DNA of 64,000 bases, taken from assembly GCA_900550165.1 (NCBI GenBank), contig URQY01000007.1, positions 4,789 through 68,788 on the forward strand, given 5' to 3'. Shown here in pieces: positions 42,491 through 49,410 of this stretch. Source of the DNA: an uncultured Eubacteriales bacterium. Lineage in GTDB: Bacteria; Bacillota; Clostridia; Oscillospirales; Oscillospiraceae. Each line of letters opens with the position of its first letter. Positions within the stretch are counted from its first letter, which is position 1. The position numbers and the translations under genes were made by a program. The notes beneath the pieces are model-generated. The model saw only the letters and a program-made list of their open reading frames with translations, searched no databases and was not told the DNA's origin.

Positions 42491-42641
42491 GCGTTTCGGC
42501 CTTTCCTCGCGCGCACGCGCGCGAAGCGCGGCAAATTGCCGGCAAGTTGACTCCCGGCCTCTCTGCGCTTTTCCGATCGCGCACGCGCACAGCGCGCCCG
42601 GGCTCCCCCGCGCGCGTCGTCGTGTTGCGTTTGCTCTCTCG

Positions 42642-43409
42642 CTATTCTGTTTTTTTCTCGTTCTCCCGTTCTCTCCGGATCTTGCCCACCTCGGGCAGGA
42701 TGTAGCGTATGTACTGCGGCATGCCCGGCGTCCAGCCCGCGCGATGCAGCAGCTGCCCGCCGCGCGGCACGCTCAGCTCCGCGCCGGAGCGCGCGATCAC
42801 GTCCTTTGGCTGCGGCTGCTTGAGATTCCGGCTCGGACAGTATTTCTTTTCGTCCGGCACATAGCGCACCTGCGCGAGCAGATAGTGCGCCAGCGCCAGA
42901 TAGTCGACCTCGTTGTACAGGTGCTCACAGTGCGTCCCGCCCGCCGTCCACTTTTCTCGCGCGATCTCCGCCGCCTCCGCGTTCACCACGACATGATGAT
43001 GCACGCGCACGTATTCGCCTGTCTTGCCGTCCAAATCTGCCGTCACTGGCACATAGCGGAACGGCACCCCTGCCGCTTTGCAGGCGCGCCTCGTTCTTCT
43101 CAGCCAGAGCTTGAGCTGCCGGTTCGCATTCTTCCACAGCGTTTCCGGTTCTTCTTCCTCTCCGCCCAGGGCGGCAAAGGCTTCCTCGGCATAGCTCAGG
43201 CGCAGCAGGTGGTCTGCGCAGCTGAAATTTTCATTCAGCGTGCGCGCCAGCTTCTTCTCCGCGTTCGCCTCGTTCCGCTGCTGCTGCTTGATGTCGCTTT
43301 TAATCTTTCTCTGCGAGCGTGTCGGTCTCTCCCCCGGCACCCAGTATTTTATTTTTTCGCCCACGGCGCCCGCCGTGTACGTTCGGATCACCCAGTAGCC
43401 CTCCGCCAT
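42642..43409 (-). CDS. HUH-type replication initiation protein
   Basis: A 255-residue protein. The motif VRVHHHVVVNA (histidines near residues 140-142) fits the metal-binding HUH motif of rolling-circle initiators. A downstream tyrosine-containing helix (YNEVDYLALAHYLLAQVRY) fits the catalytic-Tyr motif. The C-terminal part is basic. Such proteins nick one strand at an origin hairpin and prime replication. GGGAGGGCGACGAC precedes the start. A perfect hairpin lies just upstream of the gene (43,480). A non-replicative relaxase-like role is less likely given the phage context. Confidence 0.7.
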   Translation of the reverse strand: MAEGYWVIRTYTAGAVGEKIKYWVPGERPTRSQRKIKSDIKQQQRNEANAEKKLARTLNENFSCADHLLRLSYAEEAFAALGGEEEEPETLWKNANRQLKLWLRRTRRACKAAGVPFRYVPVTADLDGKTGEYVRVHHHVVVNAEAAEIAREKWTAGGTHCEHLYNEVDYLALAHYLLAQVRYVPDEKKYCPSRNLKQPQPKDVIARSGAELSVPRGGQLLHRAGWTPGMPQYIRYILPEVGKIRRERENEKKTE

Positions 43410-43479
43410 GTCGTCGCCCTCCCGTCTCTTTTCTCCCAATCGTGATAGATGGTTCTAAACCCAGCGCTCAAGGAACCCC

Positions 43480-43503
43480 GATAACGCGCACGCGCGCGTT
43501 ATC
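43480..43503. other. Perfect hairpin, candidate replication origin for the HUH protein
   Basis: GATAACGCGC, loop ACGC, GCGCGTTATC: a 10-bp perfect stem with a 4-nt loop, no T-run on either side, 71 nt before the replication-protein start. HUH enzymes commonly nick in such hairpins. The role is inferred. Confidence 0.45.
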
Positions 43504-43575
43504 TATAAAGTATCTGTTCGGCCTTCTGTGCGCCGCCGCGCCTTTTGCGGCAGCGCACACAGGGCCGAAGCCCTG

Positions 43576-43851
43576 TTACAGTCGTGGCGGAAATCGTTCG
43601 TAGTACCTGCGCACGATCCGCTCGAGCGTCGAGCGGGAGAGAGAATGCTTCATGCAGATGTATGTCGCGTTCGCGTCCGTCGTCACGAACTCGAAGAGCG
43701 CCCGATAGTAGTCTCCGCCGCCGCACTCCATGCACAGGTTCAGGATCTTCTGCTGCGCCCGCTCCGGCATCTCGCGGTAGAGGAGCGACGAGAAATAGAT
43801 GTACCCCTGCCGCTCATAACTCACCGGCACGCTCTTCTTGTATCGAAACAT
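43576..43851 (-). CDS. Small HTH-like phage regulator candidate
   Basis: A 91-residue protein. The C-terminal part (KHSLSRSTLERIVRRYYERF) looks like a sigma-region-4-type or recruitment helix-turn-helix. The N terminus is aromatic and contains LCMECGGGDYY. GGGAGGGGAGAAGGGCAC precedes the ATG. It could be a late-gene activator, given its place upstream of the replication and terminase genes; this is inference. Confidence 0.6.
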   Translation of the reverse strand: MFRYKKSVPVSYERQGYIYFSSLLYREMPERAQQKILNLCMECGGGDYYRALFEFVTTDANATYICMKHSLSRSTLERIVRRYYERFPPRL

Positions 43852-43879
43852 GTGCCCTTCTCCCCTCCCGTTCACGGTG

Positions 43880-44503
43880 TCAGAATCGGAAATGTTCTTT
43901 CACGCAGCGCCACAGGTTGCGCCACGGATGTGCCATGCACCACTTGAGGCTCTTGTGGTAGTCCTCCTTGATGCTTTTCTCGGTCTTGATCGTGTGCAGC
44001 GCCGCGCGCAGCAGCTCTTCCTTGCGCTTCGCGTTCGCCTCCGCCTCGCTCAGCTGCGCCCTGATGCTGTTCGTCTCTACCGCGGCCTTGCGCGCGTTCT
44101 CTTCCGCGGCCTTGAGCTCCACCATGCGCTCGCCAAGCTGCTTTGCCAGCTCGCGGCTTTCGCTCTTTGCCTTCTCGATGGCCTTCATGTCCTCGCCGTG
44201 CGCCTCGAGCGCCTGGTCGCGCATCTTCTCTGCCTCGTCGATACGCGACCGCAGGATCGCCGCCGAATGGTCCGCGCTCTTATACTTCGCGGTGACCTCT
44301 TCCAGCGCCTTTTCATTCTCCTCGAGCTTTTCCGTCAGCGCGCCGATCTCTCCACGCAGCTTTTCATTTTCCTCGGCCAGTTTTACGCCGTCCTTAAAAT
44401 GTGCCGCCGCCTCGGTTTCCGCCGCTTCCTGCTTTTCCGCCGCTTCCTCGAGCATCTTGAGCATCTGCTCCTTCGTGACCTTTTTAATGTTGATCTTCTG
44501 CAT
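43880..44503 (-). CDS. Long coiled-coil phage protein
   Basis: A 207-residue protein, almost entirely heptad-like Glu/Lys/Ala/Leu helix (about 5-175), ending in an aromatic/basic tail (WCMAHPWRNLWRCVKEHF) that could bind membrane or nucleic acid. It is directly downstream of the deoxyribosyltransferase-like gene by 3 nt. Function unknown. Confidence 0.6.
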   Translation of the reverse strand: MQKINIKKVTKEQMLKMLEEAAEKQEAAETEAAAHFKDGVKLAEENEKLRGEIGALTEKLEENEKALEEVTAKYKSADHSAAILRSRIDEAEKMRDQALEAHGEDMKAIEKAKSESRELAKQLGERMVELKAAEENARKAAVETNSIRAQLSEAEANAKRKEELLRAALHTIKTEKSIKEDYHKSLKWCMAHPWRNLWRCVKEHFRF

Positions 44504-44506
44504 CGC

Positions 44507-45406
44507 TCAGCCCTCCTCAGGAAGCTCGATCCTTGTAACGCCGTACCCGTCCGCGCACTCGTGCTCGATGCGGCAGCCGCGCGCCTCCCGCCAGTCTTCG
44601 GCAAAGATCGCCACATCCGCCGTCGCCAGCAGCTCGAGTGACTTGCCCAGATAGTAAAGCGGCGCTTTTGCGCCGGCCGGAACATCGAGCCCGCCCTTGA
44701 AAAAGCTGTCGATGACCTCGACCTCGCCGCGCCCTGCGTACACGGCCTTTGCGATCGCGATCAAATCCTCGCGCTCGCTCTCGATCTCCTCGTCGCTCTT
44801 GCCGCGCATCGGCTGCGAGATAAATAAGCGCACCGTCGGCAGCTTCGGCACGGCCGGTTCGTCCGCCGCAGGCTCCTCGTCGCAGCAGGAACGCTCGCAG
44901 TCTTTATCGCAGCAGCAATTCTCCGCCGCTGCCTCGCCGTTCACGCCGCCCACCGCTGTTTGCAGCAGGAAGCCCAGCAGCTCCCAAATCTTATTTCTGA
45001 TCCGTTCCATGCAGATTTCCTCCCCCAGCTTCTCGTCGTAGTTCTCCGCGCTCACGCAGCTCGAGCTCTCCACGATCTCGAAGCCGTTTTTCAGCGCCGC
45101 GCGCACAACGGTCGTCTTGCCGCCCATCGTCACGGTTTCGTGGTGGTCGATGAATCGCTCGACCATCTCCGCGCTGATGCTCGGCGCCTCAGTCTTGAGC
45201 TTGCCGTTCACCTCGAGCGGCAGATAGGCGCTCTCGAAGACCCCCTGCGGGCTAAAGCTCTCGTACCCGTCCGCATAGCGCACCTTGTAGCCGCGCTCGA
45301 CCTCGTTGCCGCACGGTACTCTGTTCTCCGCGAGCGTAACGACCTTGCCATCCACGCGATATGCCTTTTCCGCCTCGATAAGTTTCGTTCCGATGTACTG
45401 TTTCAT
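44507..45406 (-). CDS. Three-part phage protein: N-terminal DUF, N4 Gp49/Sf6 gp66-like, DUF4406 (deoxyribosyltransferase-like)
   Basis: A 299-residue fusion. Residues 1-70 match the common phage KxYIGTKLIEA domain (YKVRYADGYESFSPQGVF). Residues 75-150 match the Gp49/gp66 family (MVERFIDHHETVTMGGKTTV...FEIVESSSCV). After a Cys-rich linker (ENCCCDKDCERSCCDEE), residues 190-299 match DUF4406, related to nucleoside 2-deoxyribosyltransferases (RLFISQPMRGKSDEEI). The modules usually occur singly. A role in nucleotide metabolism or host takeover is possible but unproven. Confidence 0.75.
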   Translation of the reverse strand: MKQYIGTKLIEAEKAYRVDGKVVTLAENRVPCGNEVERGYKVRYADGYESFSPQGVFESAYLPLEVNGKLKTEAPSISAEMVERFIDHHETVTMGGKTTVVRAALKNGFEIVESSSCVSAENYDEKLGEEICMERIRNKIWELLGFLLQTAVGGVNGEAAAENCCCDKDCERSCCDEEPAADEPAVPKLPTVRLFISQPMRGKSDEEIESEREDLIAIAKAVYAGRGEVEVIDSFFKGGLDVPAGAKAPLYYLGKSLELLATADVAIFAEDWREARGCRIEHECADGYGVTRIELPEEG

Positions 45407-45442
45407 GGTTCTGTTTCCTTTCTTTTTCGCCCTCAGGCGTGA

Positions 45443-45598
45443 TTAAAGATGTAACTGCTCGTGCTCGCGCGGCTTCTCGACGAGGATCTTCACGACCTTC
45501 ACGTCGCCGTAGCGCTCAAGGTCCATCGCCGCGCGCTCCTTGATGCCCTGGATAGCGCTCTCCGGCACGTCGGCCTGCAAAATAAACGTCACCTTCAT
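45443..45598 (-). CDS. Small phage protein, 51 residues
   Basis: MKVTFILQADVPESAIQGIK starts a 51-residue alpha/beta peptide. Its ATG overlaps the stop of the upstream zinc-ribbon gene (4 nt), indicating coupled translation. Function unknown. Confidence 0.65.
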   Translation of the reverse strand: MKVTFILQADVPESAIQGIKERAAMDLERYGDVKVVKILVEKPREHEQLHL

Positions 45599-46146
45599 GC
45601 CTTTTTCTCCATTGCGCCCAGGTCGCTGAGCCCCCGCTCAATGACGCGCCACACGTGGATGTCGACCATCAGCCCGTCCACGACGATCGCGCGCAGCGTC
45701 TCGCGGCTCACGTCCCCGCCGCAGGCCTCGCTCACACGCTCTGTCCACCCCGGACCGGTCCGCACCTTGTAGCGCACCAGCGCGTCGAAGATTTTCCGCT
45801 TCTCCGCCGCGCCGTAGCCCTTGACGCTCAGCGTCGGGAGCGGCTCTGGCGGCGGCGCTTCCGCGGCCGGCCGCTTGTCCTGTCCCGCCGTCCACGCAAG
45901 GCCGTCCTTTTCGCTCTTCGGCGGCGCGATGGGCGCAGGCTTGTCCGCCTTCGCGCCCTTTTTCTCGCCCGCGCCGACCATCGTGCGCCGCATCAGCGTG
46001 TTAATGGCCCAGTCTGCGCAGTATGTGCAGAAGTCGAGCTTCGCGATCTCCCCGCCGCCCGCGCCGCTCGCCGTCACGCTCACACGCTCGTGCGCGCTCA
46101 TCCCCGTGATGACCCTCCCGCACCGATCACAAAATACCCGCACCAT
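45595..46146 (-). CDS. Zinc-ribbon phage protein
   Basis: A 183-residue protein. An N-terminal zinc ribbon (FCDRCGRV...FCTYCADW, Cys6/9 and 39/42) is followed by a Pro/Lys-rich linker (about 60-105). The C-terminal helical domain (LSVKGYGAAEKRKIFDALVR) could be an HTH. It is a DNA-binding or regulatory candidate within the early operon. Confidence 0.65.
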   Translation of the reverse strand: MVRVFCDRCGRVITGMSAHERVSVTASGAGGGEIAKLDFCTYCADWAINTLMRRTMVGAGEKKGAKADKPAPIAPPKSEKDGLAWTAGQDKRPAAEAPPPEPLPTLSVKGYGAAEKRKIFDALVRYKVRTGPGWTERVSEACGGDVSRETLRAIVVDGLMVDIHVWRVIERGLSDLGAMEKKA

Positions 46147-46149
46147 CCG

Positions 46150-46494
46150 TCAGCCCTCCCTTGGCCCCTCTCGGCCCTCATAGTCCTTGGTGTAGACGAG
46201 CTCCGCGATGACCTCCATGTCGCCGCAAATAACCATTTGCAGGATCGTGATATCCTTGTCGGGGTCGCGTTCGTTGCGGGTATAGCCCCTCCAATCGGTC
46301 GGATCGCTCCTGATGCTCACCTTTTTCATCGCCTTGTGCCCGCCCTCGGCGAAGAGTGTTTTCGCGTATTCGCTTGTCAGGTTGAACCGCGTAAACCAGC
46401 TTTTCGGATGGTTTTTCAAGATCGCGCCGGTCACGGCGTTCACGTGTACCGACTGGCTCGTGCTCCCGCCGCGCAAATTCAAAGTGTCTAACAT
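46150..46494 (-). CDS. Phage protein of unknown function
   Basis: A 114-residue protein starting MLDTLNLRGGSTSQSVHVNA with an alternating beta/alpha pattern and an acidic C terminus. The start overlaps the end of the upstream gene by 7 nt. No motif recognised. Confidence 0.6.
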   Translation of the reverse strand: MLDTLNLRGGSTSQSVHVNAVTGAILKNHPKSWFTRFNLTSEYAKTLFAEGGHKAMKKVSIRSDPTDWRGYTRNERDPDKDITILQMVICGDMEVIAELVYTKDYEGREGPREG

Positions 46495-47018
46495 GTCATG
46501 CCCTCCAATGCTTTTTCCGCTTCCTCACGGGTGAGGAATACGGTCTTGCCGATATCATTTTGTTCGAAGCTCAACGCATCAATGGTACCGTAAATTACAT
46601 TCATTTCCCCACGCTCCGACATTCCAACAATCCCCTCATACAGCGAATCTTCGTAGATTTCTTCATCTTCAATTATGTACAGCATACTTGATATTGTAGG
46701 GGTGAGCACTGGCTTTACTGGCAGCACCACCAACCGCCCGTCCTTGTCGGCCTCGACCAGCTCGTGCAGGCGTTCGCAGCCGATCTCGTGTAGCTTCTTG
46801 CCCATCAGCCGCCCGATCAGGATCATACCGTCGCTGCTGAGCTTTTCTTCCTTGAGGATTTCGACCCCGCGCGGCATCAGCCCTGTCGCCTCATAGGCGC
46901 GCAGGTCTTCCCGGTCCCTCAAATAATCCCGAATGAGCTGCTGCACCACGAATCGCCGTTCCATCGGCCACGCCGCGATCTGCTCTTGCAGCTTTTTCAA
47001 TGCCTCGTCCGAAACCAT
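46488..47018 (-). CDS. Phage protein of unknown function with TREEAEKAL C terminus
   Basis: A 176-residue protein. The start at 47018 is chosen because the previous gene ends TGATG here and AGGAGAAA precedes it; an upstream TTG start is possible but lacks a ribosome site. The C-terminal GKTVFLTREEAEKALEGM segment is common among phage-encoded early proteins. Residues 85-150 (HELVEADKDGRLVVLPVKPV) are beta-rich. Function unknown. Confidence 0.65.
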   Translation of the reverse strand: MVSDEALKKLQEQIAAWPMERRFVVQQLIRDYLRDREDLRAYEATGLMPRGVEILKEEKLSSDGMILIGRLMGKKLHEIGCERLHELVEADKDGRLVVLPVKPVLTPTISSMLYIIEDEEIYEDSLYEGIVGMSERGEMNVIYGTIDALSFEQNDIGKTVFLTREEAEKALEGMTC

Positions 47019-47161
47019 CATTTTCTCCTGTTCCGCCGCGCATCCCTGCGCCGCTTCTTCTGTGTTCGTTTGCAATATCTTCCGAACGTCGCGTCCGACA
47101 CCGCCAACAGGCGATTCATCTCACGCAGATCGCGCAGTGAAAAATAGGGATAGTCCACCAT
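47018..47161 (-). CDS. Small basic phage protein, 47 residues
   Basis: MVDYPYFSLRDLREMNRLLA begins a peptide whose C terminus is extremely basic (KRTQKKRRRDARRNRRK), suggesting nucleic-acid binding. GGAGGGCTGACGG precedes the start and the stop overlaps the next ATG, so it is translationally coupled on both sides. Confidence 0.6.
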   Translation of the reverse strand: MVDYPYFSLRDLREMNRLLAVSDATFGRYCKRTQKKRRRDARRNRRK

Positions 47162-47164
47162 CCG

Positions 47165-47560
47165 TCAGCCCTCCTTGTCCTGCCACCCGCAGCTCGGGCA
47201 TATGTAGGCGTCTTTCTCCGCGTTATAGAAGACGCGCGGCGAGTTGCACGTCGGGCAGATGAAGATATCACCCGCAAAACCTGGATCGCCCGGCGGTCCG
47301 GCAGGGTCTCTGTGCCCCTGCACGACTTCATCGCCGCGTCGCAGGAACTCTTTCAGCGTGCCGCCCCGCTTTTTCAGCCCCTCGTCCATCTTCGTCAGCG
47401 CCTCAAGGCCCTGCTGCTGGAATTCGATCAAATCAGCCGCTTCCCGCATCGTTCTGCTGATGCAGCTCGTGGCGATCAGTCCTCTGTTGTGGCTCGGGCA
47501 TCCGTTGCAGTTGTCGCTTGCGCAGCACCGCAGCGCCGTCAAAACCTCGTCACTTGTCAT
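47165..47560 (-). CDS. Phage protein with C-terminal zinc ribbon
   Basis: A 131-residue protein. Four N-terminal cysteines (CCASDNCNGCPSHNRG) could bind metal. The middle is a helix (EAADLIEFQQQGLEAL). The C terminus is a classical ribbon (CPTCNSPRVF...CPSCGW). It may be a regulator of the early operon; function unknown. Overlaps the upstream gene by 4 nt. Confidence 0.65.
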   Translation of the reverse strand: MTSDEVLTALRCCASDNCNGCPSHNRGLIATSCISRTMREAADLIEFQQQGLEALTKMDEGLKKRGGTLKEFLRRGDEVVQGHRDPAGPPGDPGFAGDIFICPTCNSPRVFYNAEKDAYICPSCGWQDKEG

Positions 47561-47820
47561 CGCTCTTGCCCCTCCTTCGGCTTGACGCGCTGCGCGATGC
47601 TGATGCAGTCCGGTTCAATGTTCTTCCATACCGGCGATTCCGGGTCTCCCACGGCCATCATCATGCTCACCTTGAAAATCTCTGCCGCTGCCTTGTCTCT
47701 GCGCGCAAGCATACTGTAGACCGCTGTGAGCAGGTAGGCTGATTCGGCGAGCAGGTCTCCCATCGTCCCTCCGGCCGCCAGTTCCTTCACGTTTCCGTTC
47801 TCATTCTTGTAGCTGATCAT
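47557..47820 (-). CDS. Small phage protein, 87 residues
   Basis: It starts MISYKNENGNVKELAAGGTM after a strong ribosome site (AAGGAGGGTATAGAC). Helical core LLAESAYLLTAVYSMLARRD, with a Pro/Lys/Glu tail. No family recognised. Confidence 0.65.
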   Translation of the reverse strand: MISYKNENGNVKELAAGGTMGDLLAESAYLLTAVYSMLARRDKAAAEIFKVSMMMAVGDPESPVWKNIEPDCISIAQRVKPKEGQER

Positions 47821-47833
47821 GTCTATACCCTCC

Positions 47834-48025
47834 TTAAAATTTGAAGCTCTCGCGGATGACCACGGCGCCGACGTTTGCCTCCGCCGTAAAATACCGATGG
47901 TTTTCGTTGATGTACGCGATTCTCCCGTGTACCCCGCCTTTCTTGCCGAGCGCTGAGACGATCCCGTTCGACCCCTCCCAGCTCGTCGGCACCCAGCTAT
48001 ACGTTTCTCCGACAAACATGCTCAT
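47834..48025 (-). CDS. Small phage protein, 63 residues
   Basis: A beta-rich peptide beginning MSMFVGETYSWVPTSWEGSN with a Gly-containing turn and C-terminal strands (NHRYFTAEANVGAVVIRESF). Its start overlaps the end of the upstream methyltransferase gene by 4 nt. Unknown function. Confidence 0.6.
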   Translation of the reverse strand: MSMFVGETYSWVPTSWEGSNGIVSALGKKGGVHGRIAYINENHRYFTAEANVGAVVIRESFKF

Positions 48026-48609
48026 TTCTCCTTTTCCGGCCGCATCAGCGGCTTAAATACTGTCTGCACGCCCTGCATCTGCGGCGTCAGCCACACGCAC
48101 CACATGACGTCCATGAGCGGGCTCGCGCCCTTTTTGCCGTTCCGTTCCTTGAAGAGGAAGTCCGGCCGCCACGTCAGCGGCAGCACGTAGCTCGGCGGGA
48201 TTTCGCGGAAAAGCTGCGCCCGCTTCGCCGCGTGCCAATACTGCGCCTTGAGCAGCATCGCGAACGGCTTGCCGATCTCCGCCGCGTGGCGGATAAACTC
48301 GTCCGCCAGCGAAAACGGCGGATTCGTGATAATCCAGTCGGCCGCAGGCGCGTTTCCCGGCTGTCGAGTGGTCAGGAAGTCTATCCCATCGCGGATATCC
48401 GTGCCGTAGACAGCCATCCCGCAGTCCGCCAGCGCTCGCACCATATCCCCTTGCCCACGGGCCGGTTCCCATATATCCGTCCCCGCCGGCAGCTTGAGAA
48501 AGCGCATCAGCGCCACCGTTACCTCCGGCGGCGTCGGGTACAGGTCGGTCGCCTTGCGCGACTTTGCCCCGTTCCCGCCCATGATCCGGCTCGCCTGAAT
48601 GCTATTCAT
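48022..48609 (-). CDS. DNA N6-adenine methyltransferase-like protein
   Basis: A 195-residue SAM-dependent methyltransferase. Motif I is DIWEPARGQGDMVRA (about residues 45-59), and motif IV is TNPPFS (about 91-96), the signature of amino-methyltransferases acting on adenine or cytosine N4. It is short, with no target-recognition domain visible, as in many phage orphan enzymes. It may protect phage DNA from host restriction. GGAGGTGGCGTGCG precedes the ATG. Confidence 0.8.
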   Translation of the reverse strand: MNSIQASRIMGGNGAKSRKATDLYPTPPEVTVALMRFLKLPAGTDIWEPARGQGDMVRALADCGMAVYGTDIRDGIDFLTTRQPGNAPAADWIITNPPFSLADEFIRHAAEIGKPFAMLLKAQYWHAAKRAQLFREIPPSYVLPLTWRPDFLFKERNGKKGASPLMDVMWCVWLTPQMQGVQTVFKPLMRPEKEK

Positions 48610-49195
48610 CGCACGCCACCTCCACATAGCACCAGCTCTGCGGCGCGTGCTTAAGCTGCAAGCTCTCGTTTCCGCAGGTTCCGTTGTTTTCTCGGTACAT
48701 GGCGCAGCTTTCGCAATACCAGCTATTCGGGCACGCTCGGCGGAACTCACTCAGTTCGCGCGGCGCGTCGTAGATGCGCAGATCGGAGATGTGCCAGCCG
48801 TAACCGTCGCCCCACGCGAGGTAATCATTCAGCATTTTAGGCGTCAAGCAGGCTGCATTGAGCAGCCCGCCGACGGGCGATGTGCGCATGGTGGCGGCGT
48901 CGCAAATGCGAGTCTCCACTAAATTCGGAATGCCCGTGTACCCGATGTGCGTGATCCAGTCGATTCGGTCGCAGGTAAACTCCCCGACGACCTTGCCGCC
49001 GCCGTAAAACTGTGTCCTTGGATAGTTCGTCGCAATGAAGTCCTCGTGCGGATATTTTGGCAGCGTGCAGTAGATATAGCACTTAAACGGCGTGTCCAGC
49101 TTTGGCCGCGTCTTGCGCACTTCAATCGTCTTATTGCCGTTGGCGATCTTCTCGCACCACTTCGGGCGAATGCTGATTAAAACTGCTTTGCTCAT
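48602..49195 (-). CDS. ASCH-domain phage protein
   Basis: A 197-residue protein. The N-terminal ~100 residues show the ASCH pattern: SIRPKWCEKIANGNKTIEVR, then KVVGEF. ASCH (PUA-like) domains bind RNA or modified nucleosides. The C-terminal part adds a cysteine cluster (CPNSWYCESCAMYRENNGTCGN), possibly a metal site. It is encoded between two methyltransferase genes with overlaps, so a role with modified nucleic acid is a reasonable guess. Confidence 0.78.
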   Translation of the reverse strand: MSKAVLISIRPKWCEKIANGNKTIEVRKTRPKLDTPFKCYIYCTLPKYPHEDFIATNYPRTQFYGGGKVVGEFTCDRIDWITHIGYTGIPNLVETRICDAATMRTSPVGGLLNAACLTPKMLNDYLAWGDGYGWHISDLRIYDAPRELSEFRRACPNSWYCESCAMYRENNGTCGNESLQLKHAPQSWCYVEVACDE

Positions 49196-49410
49196 GCCTC
49201 CACCTCCTGCACCTTCTTCAGCGGGCAGTAGAAAAGGCAGTTGTGCTTGCTCGCGTCCCGCAGGATCGCTCTATGTACCGCCTTGCCGCTCTTGTCGAAT
49301 CGCAGCTCATAGCCCTCGGGGTAATATTCGATCCCAGCGTACAGCACCTTCGGCTTGTCCTTTTTCACCGCCGCCTGCACGCACATGTCTAAAAATGTGC
49401 TTCGTTTCAT
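49192..49410 (-). CDS. Small phage protein, 72 residues
   Basis: MKRSTFLDMCVQAAVKKDKP begins an alpha/beta peptide with CLFYCPLKKV near the end. The start at 49410 follows AAAGGGTGAGCGC and overlaps the methyltransferase stop by 4 nt. Function unknown. Confidence 0.6.
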   Translation of the reverse strand: MKRSTFLDMCVQAAVKKDKPKVLYAGIEYYPEGYELRFDKSGKAVHRAILRDASKHNCLFYCPLKKVQEVEA

